DNA of 64,000 bases from Streptomyces sp. R21 (GTDB lineage: Bacteria; Actinomycetota; Actinomycetes; Streptomycetales; Streptomycetaceae), in the NCBI RefSeq assembly GCF_041051975.1, contig NZ_CP163435.1, positions 2,170,001 to 2,234,000 on the forward strand. Reading direction: 5' to 3'. Shown here piece after piece: positions 1 to 8,367 of this stretch; positions within the stretch are counted from its first letter, which is position 1, and each line of letters begins with the position of its first letter. The position numbers were made by a program, and so were the translations under genes. The notes under the pieces are model-generated. The model was not told the origin of the DNA. It saw nothing but the letters and a program-made list of their open reading frames with translations, and searched no databases.

Positions 1-985
1 ACTGCCGCAGGTGTTCGGGGTTTTCGCGTACGGCGGCGAGCGGCACCTGATGGGCGCGCCACGTGCCCTCGACGGGTTCGCCGTCGACCACGGCGGGCCC
101 GGTCCAGCCCTTCGGTGTGCGCAGCACGATGACCGGCCAGTGCACGCGCTCGCTCACGCCTTCCTGGCGGGCGGTGCGCTGCATCAGGGCGATCCGGTCG
201 AGGGCGTCGTCGAGGGCGGCGGCCATGGCGCGGTGGACTTCGAGGGGGTCGTCGCCGGTGACGTGGATCGGCTCGTGGCCGTAGCCGCGCAGGAGTTCGT
301 CGAGTTCGTGCTCCGGGATGCGGGAGAGGACCGTCGGGTTGGCGATCTTGTAGCCGTTGAGGTGCAGGATCGGGAGCACGGCTCCGTCGTGGACGGGGTC
401 GAGGAACTTGTTGGAGTGCCAGGACGCGGCGAGCGGTCCCGTCTCCGCCTCGCCGTCGCCGATCACGCACGCGACCAGCAGGTCCGGGTTGTCGAACGCG
501 GCGCCGTAGGCGTGCGCCAGCGAATAGCCCAGCTCACCGCCCTCGTGGATCGAGCCCGGGGTCTCCGGCGCGACATGGCTGGGCACCCCGCCGGGGAACG
601 AGAACTGGTGGAAGAGCCGCTCCATGCCCTCCCCGTCCCGGGTCACGTCCGGGTAGGTCTCGCTGTAGCTGCCCTCCAGCCATGAGTTCGCGAGCACCGA
701 GGGGCCGCCGTGGCCGGGTCCCCACACGCACAGCGCGTCGATCCCGCGGGCCTTGATCACCCGGTTGAGGTGGGTGTGCACCAGGTTGAGGCCGGGCGAG
801 GTGCCCCAGTGGCCGAGCAGCCTGGGCTTGATGTGCGCGGGCTTCAGGGGTTCCGTGAGCAGGGGGTTGGCGAGCAGATAGATCTGGCCCGCGGCAAGGT
901 AGTTGGCGGCCCGCCAGTGGGCGTCCAAGGTGCGCAGCTCGGTGTCGGTCAGTACGGTGCTGTTCGGGTGTTCGACCTTGGGCAT
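1..985 (-). CDS. xfp: Phosphoketolase (XFP), N-terminal part; runs off the window
   Basis: This is a thiamine-diphosphate enzyme that cleaves xylulose-5-P or fructose-6-P with phosphate to give acetyl-phosphate. About 328 codons are visible, starting at the ATG at 985 with GGAG just upstream. The family usually has about 790-800 residues, so more than half lies outside the window. Family landmarks are visible: [22 protein letters not shown], the thiamine-binding stretch [19 protein letters not shown], and [11 protein letters not shown]. It is divergent from ppk2 with only 57 bases between the starts, so the two probably share a control region. Beside usp, adh and ppk2 it fits an oxygen-limitation/dormancy energy cluster: acetyl-P can yield ATP through acetate kinase, which is not seen here. 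Confidence 0.93.
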   Translation of the reverse strand, partial: MPKVEHPNSTVLTDTELRTLDAHWRAANYLAAGQIYLLANPLLTEPLKPAHIKPRLLGHWGTSPGLNLVHTHLNRVIKARGIDALCVWGPGHGGPSVLANSWLEGSYSETYPDVTRDGEGMERLFHQFSFPGGVPSHVAPETPGSIHEGGELGYSLAHAYGAAFDNPDLLVACVIGDGEAETGPLAASWHSNKFLDPVHDGAVLPILHLNGYKIANPTVLSRIPEHELDELLRGYGHEPIHVTGDDPLEVHRAMAAALDDALDRIALMQRTARQEGVSERVHWPVIVLRTPKGWTGPAVVDGEPVEGTWRAHQVPLAAVRENPEHLRQ

Positions 986-1042
986 GAGGGACTCCGTGAG
1001 TCTCGTAAGTCTCTGTCAGTTCATCGAACGGAAGTGGGCGGC

Positions 1043-1846
1043 ATGGCCGGCAAGGACGCGGCGGCACTGCCGCGCAAGGTGTACGAGCGGGAACTGCTGC
1101 GCCTGCAGACGGAGTTGGTGAAGCTCCAGGAGTGGGTGCGGGCCGAGGGCGCCCGGCTCGTCGTGGTGTTCGAGGGCCGGGACGCGGCCGGCAAGGGCGG
1201 CACGATCAAGCGGGTCGCCGAGCACCTCAACCCGCGTGTCGCGCGCATCGCCGCGCTGCCCAAGCCGACCGAGCGCGAGCGCACCCAGTGGTACTTCCAG
1301 CGGTACGTCGAGCATCTGCCCGCCGCCGGGGAGATCGTGCTGTTCGACCGTAGCTGGTACAACCGCGCCGGTGTCGAGCATGTGATGGGCTTCTGCACCA
1401 AGGAGGAGCACCAGATCTTCCTCCGGCAGTGCCCCATCTTCGAGCGGATGCTCGTGGAGGACGGGATCCTGCTGCGCAAGTACTGGTTCTCGGTGAGCGA
1501 CGCCGAGCAGCAGGAGCGCTTCCGGCGCCGTCTGAAGGACCCGACCCGGCGCTGGAAGCTGTCGCCGATGGACCTGGAGTCGATCACCCGCTGGGAGGCG
1601 TACTCCCGGGCGAAGGACGAGATGCTCGTGCACACGGACATCTCCGAGGCGCCGTGGTTCGTCGTGGAGAGCGACGACAAGCGCCGGGCCCGACTGAACA
1701 CCATCGCCCATCTGCTCGACTCGGTGCCGTACCGCGAGGTGCCGCCGCCGGTACTGAAGCTGCCGGACCGGCCGCCGTCGACCGGCTATCAGCGCCCGCC
1801 GCGCGATCTGCAGACCTACGTTCCCGATCACGCGGCGAGCCTCTGA
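1043..1846 (+). CDS. ppk2: Polyphosphate kinase 2 (PPK2 family)
   Basis: 267 residues; a cytosolic kinase of the PPK2 family that transfers phosphate between polyphosphate and nucleotides. Walker A is in VVVFEGRDAAGKGGTIK (about residues 45-61), the lid/Walker B region is LFDRSWYNRAGVEHVMGF, and LRKYWFSVSDAEQ and DPTRRWKLSPMD are typical of the single-domain form. The frame is open further upstream, but the ATG at 1043 has a GGAAG-type site and begins the conserved region. Whether it makes GTP/ATP or polyphosphate cannot be told from sequence alone. Its position, divergent from phosphoketolase and next to usp genes, suggests a role in energy supply in starved or hypoxic cells. Confidence 0.93.
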   Translation: MAGKDAAALPRKVYERELLRLQTELVKLQEWVRAEGARLVVVFEGRDAAGKGGTIKRVAEHLNPRVARIAALPKPTERERTQWYFQRYVEHLPAAGEIVLFDRSWYNRAGVEHVMGFCTKEEHQIFLRQCPIFERMLVEDGILLRKYWFSVSDAEQQERFRRRLKDPTRRWKLSPMDLESITRWEAYSRAKDEMLVHTDISEAPWFVVESDDKRRARLNTIAHLLDSVPYREVPPPVLKLPDRPPSTGYQRPPRDLQTYVPDHAASL

Positions 1847-1849
1847 GCC

Positions 1850-1891
1850 GAGCCCGTCCCCGCACCCCGGCCGGGCGTCGACGACGGGCTC
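1850..1891. terminator. Possible bidirectional hairpin between ppk2 and usp
   Basis: The 59-base gap between two convergent genes contains GAGCCCGTC (1850-1858) and its exact complement GACGGGCTC (1883-1891), with a further self-complementary CCCGGCCGGG between them. There is no T-tract on either side, which is common in streptomycetes. Terminator function is inferred from position and structure only. Confidence 0.4.
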
Positions 1892-1905
1892 ACCGGCCAC
1901 GGCGC

Positions 1906-2787
1906 TCACGCGTGATGCGGTACGACGGCGACCGGGCAGGCGGAGTGGTGCAGCAGCGCGTGGGCGACCCGGCCGAGTTGGAGCCCGAAGTGGCCCTCGC
2001 GGCGCAGGGCCCCGACGACGAGCAGATCGGCGTCGGCCGCGGCGTCGAGCAGCACCGTGCGGGCGGGGCCCTCCGCGGTGCGCCGGCGCAGCTCCACCGA
2101 CGGATGGTCGACCGCGGCGTCGCGCAGCGCGGTCTCCAGGATCTCCACGGCCCGCTCCTCGTGGAGCCGGGCGGGTTCCCCGGCCATCTGGGGATGGTCG
2201 GTGCTCTCGTGTGCGGGGCAGCGCCAGGCCCGTACGGCCTCCAGGGCGGCCCCCCGCACCTGTGCCTCCCGGAAGGCGAAGCGCACGGCGGCGGAGCTGT
2301 GCGGCTCCTCGCCGATGCCCAGCACGATCCGCCCGTGGGTGCCCCGCCCGGCCTGGTTGTCGTGGCCCCCGCGCAGCACGATCACCGGGCAGTGGGCGCG
2401 GGCGGCGACCGCCAGGCTCACCGAGCCGAGGAGCAGCTCGGCGATGCCGCTGCGGCCGCGCGAGCCCAGCACCAGCGCGGTGGCGCTGTGCGCCTCGCGC
2501 AGCAGGGCGGGGACCGGCTCCTCGGGCAGCACCTCGGTGGAGACCTTCAGGTTCGCGTCGCGGCGGTGGGCCCGCTGGGCGGCGGCCTCGACGATGTCGT
2601 CGGCGAGCACCTGCTCCGAGGAGCGGCCGAGGCCCTGGGCGAGCGAGGCACCTTCGTACCGCTCCCACAGCGAGGCGTACACCAGCCGCAGCGGGAGCCC
2701 GTACAGGGCGGCCTCGTCCACCGCCCAGTCGACGGCGCGCAGGCTGGGCTCGCTGCCGTCGACACCCACGGCGTAGGGCAGTTCCAC
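1906..2787 (-). CDS. Universal stress protein, tandem UspA domains
   Basis: 293 residues with two UspA domains. The first opens with YAVGVDGSEPSLRAVDWA and carries the ATP-binding signature LVLGSRGRSGIAELLLGS; the second opens with GRIVLGIGEEPHSSAAV and has VVGALRREGHFGLQLG, a weaker signature. Start choice: an AAGGAAG site lies 9 bases before the GTG at 2787, while an in-frame GTG nine bases upstream overlaps that site. It is the third gene of the operon usp-adh-usp: only five bases follow the adh stop. UspA proteins bind ATP and are induced in growth arrest; the exact target is unknown. Confidence 0.92.
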   Translation of the reverse strand: MELPYAVGVDGSEPSLRAVDWAVDEAALYGLPLRLVYASLWERYEGASLAQGLGRSSEQVLADDIVEAAAQRAHRRDANLKVSTEVLPEEPVPALLREAHSATALVLGSRGRSGIAELLLGSVSLAVAARAHCPVIVLRGGHDNQAGRGTHGRIVLGIGEEPHSSAAVRFAFREAQVRGAALEAVRAWRCPAHESTDHPQMAGEPARLHEERAVEILETALRDAAVDHPSVELRRRTAEGPARTVLLDAAADADLLVVGALRREGHFGLQLGRVAHALLHHSACPVAVVPHHA

Positions 2788-2792
2788 GGCCG

Positions 2793-3827
2793 TCACCTTC
2801 CTTCGCGGAAGTCGGAGCCGAAGTCGAACACGATGCGGGCCTTGACCTCGCCGCGCAGCACCTCGTCGATCGACTCGTTGACGGAGGCGAGCGGCCGCGA
2901 CTCGCGGACGACCTTGGTACGGCCCGCCGCGTGCAGTTGGAAGACCTCCGCGAGGTCCTGCCGGGTGCCGACGATGGAGCCGATCACGGAGGTACCGCCC
3001 AGCACGGTGTCGAAGATCGGGACCTGGATGGTGCCGTGCGCGGGCAGGGCGACCATGACGAGCTTCCCGCCGCGCCGCAGCCCGGAGTGGACGGCGGCGA
3101 ACGCGGCCTCGTTCACGGCGAGCGCGATGGCGGCGTGCGCCCCGCCGTGCTGCTTCAGCACCGCGCCCACGTCTTCCTTGCGGGCGTCGATGATGATGTC
3201 GGCGCCCAGTTCGGCGGCGAGGGCGAGCTTCTCGTCGGTGACGTCGATGGCCGCCACGGTGGCCCCGGCGATCTTCGCGTACTGCAGCGCCAGGTGACCG
3301 AGACCGCCGACGCCGGAGATCGCGACGAGCTGGGTGGGCCGGACGCCGGCGACCTTGAGCGCCTTGTAGGTGGTGACGCCCGCGCAGGTCAGCGGCGCCG
3401 CGTCGAGCGGGTCGACGCCGTCGGGCACCGGCTGGGCGAAGTCGGCCCAGGCGAGCATCTTCTCGGCGTACCCGCCGTCGCAGCCGTACCCGGTGTTGAT
3501 CTGCTGCTCGCACAGCGTCTCCCAGCCGGACAGGCAGTGCTCGCAGCGTCCGCAGGCCTTGCCCAGCCAGGGCACGGCGACGCGCTGTCCGACGGCGAGG
3601 TGGGTGACACCGTCGCCGAGCTGCTCGACGATGCCGACACCCTCGTGGCCGGGGACGAACGGCGGGCTCGGCTTGACCGGCCAGTCGCCGTGCGCGGCGT
3701 GGATGTCGGTGTGGCACAGCCCGGAGGCCTCCAGCCGGACGCGGACCTGGCCGGGGCCGGGCTCCGGGTCGGGGCGCTCCTCGATGACCAGGGGCTCACC
3801 GAATGCTCGGACGACTGCTGCCTTCAT
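2793..3827 (-). CDS. adhP: Zinc-dependent alcohol dehydrogenase
   Basis: 344 residues, medium-chain dehydrogenase/reductase. The catalytic zinc site is visible (CHTDIHAAHGDW with C and D/H ligands, GHEGVG), as is the structural-zinc loop with four cysteines (CGRCEHCLSGWETLC) and the Rossmann motif GVGGLGHLALQYAK. It most resembles bacterial AdhP/propanol-preferring enzymes that interconvert alcohols and aldehydes with NAD(H). The start ATG is preceded by GAGGAGAAG. It lies 29 bases after the upstream usp, so it is probably co-transcribed from the promoter near 4800. In a hypoxia-type cluster it may re-oxidise NADH. Substrate range is not readable. Confidence 0.92.
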   Translation of the reverse strand: MKAAVVRAFGEPLVIEERPDPEPGPGQVRVRLEASGLCHTDIHAAHGDWPVKPSPPFVPGHEGVGIVEQLGDGVTHLAVGQRVAVPWLGKACGRCEHCLSGWETLCEQQINTGYGCDGGYAEKMLAWADFAQPVPDGVDPLDAAPLTCAGVTTYKALKVAGVRPTQLVAISGVGGLGHLALQYAKIAGATVAAIDVTDEKLALAAELGADIIIDARKEDVGAVLKQHGGAHAAIALAVNEAAFAAVHSGLRRGGKLVMVALPAHGTIQVPIFDTVLGGTSVIGSIVGTRQDLAEVFQLHAAGRTKVVRESRPLASVNESIDEVLRGEVKARIVFDFGSDFREGR

Positions 3828-3856
3828 GGTCTGTCTTCTCCTCTGTGTGCCGGGGC

Positions 3857-4762
3857 TCAGTCGTGCGGGACGACGGCGACGGGGGCGGTGGCGTGGTGCA
3901 GTACGCCGTGAGTGACGGGCCCGACGGGGGTGCCGAGCGCCGTGCGGCGCAGCCGGCGGCCGACGACGACCAGGGAGGCGTCGACGGAGGCGTCCGCCAG
4001 GAAGTTGGCGGCCCGGCCGGGCCGGGACTCCTCGGTGACCTCGACGGAGGGGTACTTCTGCCGCCAGGGGGCGAGTACGTCGGTCAGGGCGGCCGACTGC
4101 TGCCGGGCCAGCTCGGCGTGCAGGTCGAGGTCCGCGGACATGCCGTAGGTGTAGTAGGGCGGGAGGTTCCATCCGTACACCGCGCGCAGTGCGGTCGCAC
4201 GGCGGGCGGCGGCCTCGAAGGCGAACGCGGTCACGGTCTCGTCGGGGCTGTCGATGTCGATCCCGAGGACGACGGGCCGGTAGCGGGTGGCCGCGGACGG
4301 AATCCCCGCCGGGTCCATGACGTGCTCGTCGGCGGCCTGCTCACCGGCCCGGACGAAGACGACGGGGCGCTCGGCGCGGGCCACGACGGCGTGGCCGACG
4401 GAGCCGACCAGGAAGCCGGCGAGACCGCTCAGGCCCCGGGAGCCGAGGACGAGCAGTTCCGCGTCCTTCGCCGCGTCGATCAGCATGTCGCTCGGGCGGC
4501 CGCTGAGCCGCTCCACGGCGACCTCGAGACCGGGATGCCGCAGCCTGAGACCTTCGGCGGCCTCGCGGGGCACCCGGTCGGTCCACTGCTGCCGCGTCTC
4601 GACGCCGAGCAGCGGAGCCTGGGCCATGGGTTCGGGTACGGCCTCCCAGACCTGGACCAGCTTCAGCGGCAGGGCGCGGAGCATGGCCTCCCGAGCCCCC
4701 CATTCGGCGGCGGCCCGGCTTTCCGGCGAACCGTCGAGACCTGCGATGACGGTGCGAGACAT
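3857..4762 (-). CDS. Universal stress protein, tandem UspA domains (first gene of usp-adh-usp operon)
   Basis: 301 residues, two UspA domains: the first begins VIAGLDGSPESRAAAEWGA and has the ATP-loop signature LVLGSRGLSGLAGFLVGS; the second begins YRPVVLGIDIDS and ends VVVGRRLRRTALGTPVG. A strong AGGAGGT site precedes the ATG. It leads the operon. The 452-base region upstream contains two DevR-like palindromes 20 bp apart at about -50 and -70 from a plausible start site. It is a paralogue of the usp at 1906-2787. Confidence 0.93.
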   Translation of the reverse strand: MSRTVIAGLDGSPESRAAAEWGAREAMLRALPLKLVQVWEAVPEPMAQAPLLGVETRQQWTDRVPREAAEGLRLRHPGLEVAVERLSGRPSDMLIDAAKDAELLVLGSRGLSGLAGFLVGSVGHAVVARAERPVVFVRAGEQAADEHVMDPAGIPSAATRYRPVVLGIDIDSPDETVTAFAFEAAARRATALRAVYGWNLPPYYTYGMSADLDLHAELARQQSAALTDVLAPWRQKYPSVEVTEESRPGRAANFLADASVDASLVVVGRRLRRTALGTPVGPVTHGVLHHATAPVAVVPHD

Positions 4763-4825
4763 GATGCCTACCTCCTGGTCAGGGGTGCTGATTCCAGACT
4801 CGGGGCAGTGGCGATGATCCGGCAG

Positions 4826-4859
4826 GGGCCGCTGGTCCTCCTGAGGGGCCAACCGGCCC
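4826..4859. promoter_or_regulatory. Two tandem DevR/DosR-like boxes
   Basis: GGGCC-GCTG-GTCCT (4826-4839) and GGGCC-AACC-GGCCC (4846-4859, a perfect palindrome in its arms) lie exactly 20 bp centre to centre, i.e. two helical turns. The arrangement matches the 5-4-5 layout of DevR/DosR boxes (GGGAC-N4-GTCCC). On the minus strand TGGAAT (4791-4796) is a possible -10, which would put the boxes near -47 and -67. The rest of the 452-base gap 4763-5214 holds no gene. It has one inverted repeat GGCCCT/AGGGCC (5064-5080) and the further site at 5124. A DevR-type regulator is encoded at 8368-9069. Confidence 0.6.
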
Positions 4860-5123
4860 TGTGTTCGCCTGAACGTGGCCGGACGCGGTTGCGCGAGGCC
4901 CGGTGCGAGACCCCGCGCAGCCCTCCCGCTCTCCATGGAACCGAGCCGCGGCGCACCCGGACGGCCCGGCCGGGCCCGCGATCGCCGAGCCTCGGCAGTG
5001 TCCACCGTGGCAGCCCCTGAAGCAGACCGCAGGATGCCGAACGTCCGTTTTCCCGAGCCGAACGGCCCTGGACGAGGGCCAGTTGGGGCAGTGCCGCGTG
5101 CACACGAGGAGCACGCCGCCCTG

Positions 5124-5138
5124 GGGCCCGGTCGGCCC
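5124..5138. promoter_or_regulatory. Candidate DevR-like site upstream of the SulP gene
   Basis: GGGCC-CGGTC-GGCCC has the same arms as the boxes at 4826-4859 but a spacer of five rather than four bases. Its centre lies about 42 bases before the start site expected from a TAGATC-like -10 at 5161-5166, a usual activator position. The spacer makes this weaker than the other sites. Confidence 0.35.
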
Positions 5139-5214
5139 CTCGCGATCCTGCGCACGCTCGTAGATCCTGGTCTCCCGACCCGTGATCCGGGCGGCGGACG
5201 GCGAGAGGAGAGCC

Positions 5215-6933
5215 ATGGCCTTGCGCGCGGGCGGGCACGCCTCGCCATGGCGGCGCCTGACGCCCGGGCTGGTCGCACTGGCCGGCTACCGCCGCGCCTG
5301 GCTGCGCGGCGACCTGCTCGCCGGGGTCACCGTGGCCGCGTATCTCGTCCCGCAGGTCATGGCCTACGCGGGCGTGGCCGGGCTGCCGCCGGTCGCCGGG
5401 CTGTGGGCGATCCTGCCCGCGCTCGTCCTCTACGCCGTGCTCGGCTCGTCCCGGCTGCTGTCGGTGGGCCCCGAGTCCACGACCGCGCTGATGACGGCCA
5501 CCGTGGTGGGTCCGCTCGCCGCCGGAGACCCGGAACGGTATGCCGTCCTGGCGGCGGCCCTCGCCGTCGCCGTCGGACTGCTGTGCGTGGCGGCGTGGGC
5601 GGCCCGGCTCGGCTTTCTCGCGGACCTGCTCTCGCGTCCCGTACTGGTCGGCTACCTGGCAGGCGTCGCGCTGATCATGATGGTCGACCAGCTGCCCCGG
5701 CTGACCGGCGTGCACACGACCGGAGCGGAGTTCTTCCCGCAGCTGTGGTCCTTCCTGCGGCACCTGCCGGACGTCCACCCCGCGACCGTCGTCCTCGCCG
5801 CGGCCGCGCTGGCCTTCCTGTTCATCGTGCCCCGATTCTTCCGTGCCGTGCCCGGACCGCTGCTCGCGGTCGTGCTCGGTACGGCGGCGGTGGTGGCCTT
5901 CGACCTCGACGGGCGGCACGGCATCCAGGTGATCGGCGACGTCCCCTCGGGGCTGCCCGGTTTCGCCCTTCCCGACCTGGGCGAGCTGCCGCGGCTGCTG
6001 CTCCCCGCCCTGGGCGTCCTCATCGTCGCCTACACCGACTTCATCCTCACCGCACGGGCCTTCACCGGCCGCCCCGGCGAGGGCGCCCGGCTCGACGCCA
6101 ACCAGGAGTTCCTCGCCCTGGGCGCCGCCAACCTGGGCGCGGGCGTGCTGCACGGCTTCCCGGTGAGCAGCAGTGCCAGCCGGACCGCGCTGGCCTCGTC
6201 GGCGGGGGCCCGCAGCCAGGCGTACTCGCTGGTCGCCTGCGCCGCCGTCCTCGCGGTCCTGCTCTTTCTCAGCCCGCTGCTGTCCCGCACCCCGTCGGCG
6301 GTGCTGGGCGCGCTCGTCGTGTACGCCGCGGTCCGCATGATCGACCTGGCCGGCTTCCGCCGCCTCGCCGCGTTCCGCCGCCGCGAACTCCTGCTCGCCT
6401 TCGGCTGCCTGGCCGGGGTACTGGTCCTGGACATCCTCTACGGCGTCCTGGTGGCCGTCGGCCTGTCGGTGGCCGAGCTGCTGGCGCGGGTGGCCCGCCC
6501 GCACGACGCTGTGGAGGGGCTGGTCCCCGGGGTGGCCGGCATGCACGACGTCGACGACTACCCGCGAGCGCGCACCATCCCGGGCCTGCTCGTCTACCGC
6601 TACGACTCGCCGCTCTTCTTCGCCAACGCCGAGGACTTCCGGCGCCGCGCGCTGGCCGCCGTGGACGAACAGACCGACCGCGTCCGCTGGTTCGTCCTCA
6701 ACACCGAGGCCAATGTGGAGGTCGACATCACGGCCCTGGACGCGGTCGAGTCGCTCCGCGCCGAACTGGCCCGACGCGGCGTCGTGTTCGCCTTCGCCCG
6801 CGTCAAGCAGGAACTGCAGGAGGACCTCGACGCCTACGGCCTGACGCGGTCGGTCGGGGACGACCTGATCTTCCCGACGCTGCCGACGGCCGTGGCGGCG
6901 TACCGCCGATGGGTCGCGTCGAACCGGTCGTAA
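5215..6933 (+). CDS. SulP family anion permease with STAS domain
   Basis: 572 residues, inner-membrane transporter of the SLC26/SulP family (sulfate, bicarbonate or other anions). The N-terminal two thirds is strongly hydrophobic, with the family signature region LPPVAGLWAILPALVLYAVL and the conserved FPVSSSASRTALASSAGARS loop. The C-terminal about 120 residues form a STAS domain (FVLNTEANVEVDITALDAV). The frame is open from 5182, but GAGAGGAG just before the ATG at 5215 supports that start. It is divergent from the usp-adh-usp operon. The substrate cannot be told from sequence. Confidence 0.9.
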   Translation: MALRAGGHASPWRRLTPGLVALAGYRRAWLRGDLLAGVTVAAYLVPQVMAYAGVAGLPPVAGLWAILPALVLYAVLGSSRLLSVGPESTTALMTATVVGPLAAGDPERYAVLAAALAVAVGLLCVAAWAARLGFLADLLSRPVLVGYLAGVALIMMVDQLPRLTGVHTTGAEFFPQLWSFLRHLPDVHPATVVLAAAALAFLFIVPRFFRAVPGPLLAVVLGTAAVVAFDLDGRHGIQVIGDVPSGLPGFALPDLGELPRLLLPALGVLIVAYTDFILTARAFTGRPGEGARLDANQEFLALGAANLGAGVLHGFPVSSSASRTALASSAGARSQAYSLVACAAVLAVLLFLSPLLSRTPSAVLGALVVYAAVRMIDLAGFRRLAAFRRRELLLAFGCLAGVLVLDILYGVLVAVGLSVAELLARVARPHDAVEGLVPGVAGMHDVDDYPRARTIPGLLVYRYDSPLFFANAEDFRRRALAAVDEQTDRVRWFVLNTEANVEVDITALDAVESLRAELARRGVVFAFARVKQELQEDLDAYGLTRSVGDDLIFPTLPTAVAAYRRWVASNRS

Positions 6934-6982
6934 AATGAGGAAAGCGGACACATAGGCGCGGCCGCTGTTTGGCGTGCTCCGG

Positions 6983-7049
6983 AGGACCTTCGGCCCTCCG
7001 CCCCGCCGCCCCGGCGGCCGTCCGGCCGGTGTGCGGGGCCGGGTGGCCC
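6983..7049. promoter_or_regulatory. Two DevR-like boxes upstream of the cNMP/CBS genes
   Basis: AGGAC-CTTC-GGCCC (6983-6996) and GGGCC-GGGT-GGCCC (7036-7049, perfect arms) both have the four-base spacer. Their centres are 53 bp apart (five helical turns). They lie in the 182-base gap after the SulP gene and before the ATG at 7116; TACTAG at 7096-7101 is the best -10 candidate seen. This makes it likely that 7116-8311 has its own regulated promoter instead of being read only from the SulP gene. Confidence 0.5.
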
Positions 7050-7115
7050 CTGGCGGGTGACGGCCGTCGGGCACACGCTGGAAGTGGCAGGTCCGTACTA
7101 GCGAAGAGGGCCGTC

Positions 7116-7580
7116 ATGAACACTTCGCCCAGTTCCACGATGTTGCACGTGCTGTCGGCCGACGGCCGCGACCGCCTGATGCGGCTCGCCCGGGAGGTGT
7201 CGTTCCCCCAGGGGGCGCGCATCTTCGAGGAGGGCCGGTCGGCCGACCGGTTCTGGATCATCCGCACCGGCACGGTGGCCCTCGACATGCACGTCCCCGG
7301 ACGCCGGGCGGCCGTCATCGACACGCTCGGACACAACGAACTCCTCGGCTGGTCCTGGCTGTTCGACCCGCACACCTGGCATCTCGGCGCCGAGGCGACG
7401 AGCCCGGTGCGCGCCTACGAGTTCGACGCCGCCGCCGTGCGCGCGCTGTGCCACGAGGACCCCGCGCTGGGCATGCAGGTGTCCCAGTGGGTGGGCGACG
7501 TTCTCGCCCAGCGGCTGCGGGCGGCGCGAACCAAGCTGCTGGACCTGTACGCCCCGTACGGAAGCGGTGACCCGCGATGA
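7116..7580 (+). CDS. Stand-alone cyclic-nucleotide-binding (CRP-like) domain protein
   Basis: 154 residues, essentially one cNMP-binding beta-roll: FPQGARIFEEGRSADRFWII, GTVALDMHVPGRRAA, LGHNELLGWSWLF. CRP/FNR proteins have a helix-turn-helix after this domain; here the chain ends within about 25 residues of the dimer helix, so it cannot bind DNA in the usual way. The phosphate-binding cassette arginine/serine pair of classic cAMP sites is not evident (LGHNELLGWSW), so the ligand may not be cAMP. The frame is open upstream to 6969, but the ATG at 7116 has a GAAGAGGG site. Its TGA overlaps the ATG of an upstream candidate start for the CBS gene. Confidence 0.85.
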   Translation: MNTSPSSTMLHVLSADGRDRLMRLAREVSFPQGARIFEEGRSADRFWIIRTGTVALDMHVPGRRAAVIDTLGHNELLGWSWLFDPHTWHLGAEATSPVRAYEFDAAAVRALCHEDPALGMQVSQWVGDVLAQRLRAARTKLLDLYAPYGSGDPR

Positions 7581-7612
7581 CCTCGTCCCCGGACCGAAGC
7601 GAAGGAGCCCCC

Positions 7613-8311
7613 GTGCACGGCACCCCGCACATCGTGAGCGACGTGATGACCCCGACGGTCGCCGCCATCGGACGCGGGGCGCCCTTCAAGGAGATCGTGC
7701 GGGTCATGCAGGACTGGAAGGTCAGCGCGCTGCCCGTCCTGGAGGGCGAGGGCCGGGTCGTCGGTGTCGTGTCGGAGGCCGACCTGCTGCCCAAGGAGGA
7801 GTTCCGGGACAGCGACCCGGACCGCAGCACACAGCTGAAGCGCCTGGACGATCTCGCCAAGGCCGGCGCAGTGACCGCCGAGGAGCTGATGACGTCCCCG
7901 GCCCTCACCGTCCACGCGGGCGCGACCCTCGCGCAGGCAGCCCGGACCATGGCGCACGCCAAGGTCAAGCGGCTCCCGGTCGTCGACGAGCTGGGCATGC
8001 TCCAGGGCGTCGTCAGCCGCGGCGACCTCCTCAAGGTGTTCCTGCGCGACGACGAGGAGATCGCCGAGGAGGTCAGCAGGGAGGTCGTGGCGTACCTGTT
8101 CCCCTCTCCCGAGTCGAGCGTCCGGGCCGAGGTGAGCGACGGGGTGGTCACGCTCGTCGGGCACACCCGGGACACCTCCCTGGCGGCCGTGGCCGCACGC
8201 CTAGTGCGGGCCGTCGAGGGAGTGGTGGACGTGCGGTTCGACCTCACGGGCCCGCACGGCTCGCGGGAGCACGCCCACGCGCCCGCGGACCAACCGCCGT
8301 CCGCCACCTGA
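7613..8311 (+). CDS. CBS-pair and BON domain protein
   Basis: 232 residues from the GTG at 7613. Two CBS motifs bind adenine nucleotides (VSDVMTPTVAAIGRGAPFKE to GVVSEADLL; AEELMTSPALTVHAGATLAQ to GVVSRGDLL). A BON domain follows (about residues 155-210: VRAEVSDGVVTLVGHTRDTS), usually linked to membranes or ligands. Two starts are possible: ATG at 7577 overlaps the upstream stop as ATGA but has a poor ribosome site; GTG at 7613 has AAGGAG at the right distance and begins at the conserved region, so it is preferred. Such proteins are common in actinobacterial dormancy regulons; here it is probably an energy-state sensor. Confidence 0.9.
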   Translation: MHGTPHIVSDVMTPTVAAIGRGAPFKEIVRVMQDWKVSALPVLEGEGRVVGVVSEADLLPKEEFRDSDPDRSTQLKRLDDLAKAGAVTAEELMTSPALTVHAGATLAQAARTMAHAKVKRLPVVDELGMLQGVVSRGDLLKVFLRDDEEIAEEVSREVVAYLFPSPESSVRAEVSDGVVTLVGHTRDTSLAAVAARLVRAVEGVVDVRFDLTGPHGSREHAHAPADQPPSAT

Positions 8312-8367
8312 CGTACATTCGGGAGCGAGACGACGTACGCCCGCGAAACCGAGGAACGAGGGTCGTC

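Noticed and set aside
990-1002. GACTC-CGT-GAGTC dyad between phosphoketolase and ppk2
   Set aside because: It is a perfect dyad, but it covers the ribosome site of the phosphoketolase gene and does not fit the 5-4-5 DevR-box pattern; with 57 bases between the starts it may be chance.
4763-5214. Possible small genes in the usp-SulP gap
   Set aside because: Several short frames exist on both strands, none with a ribosome site plus coding-like third positions; the palindromes explain the region better.
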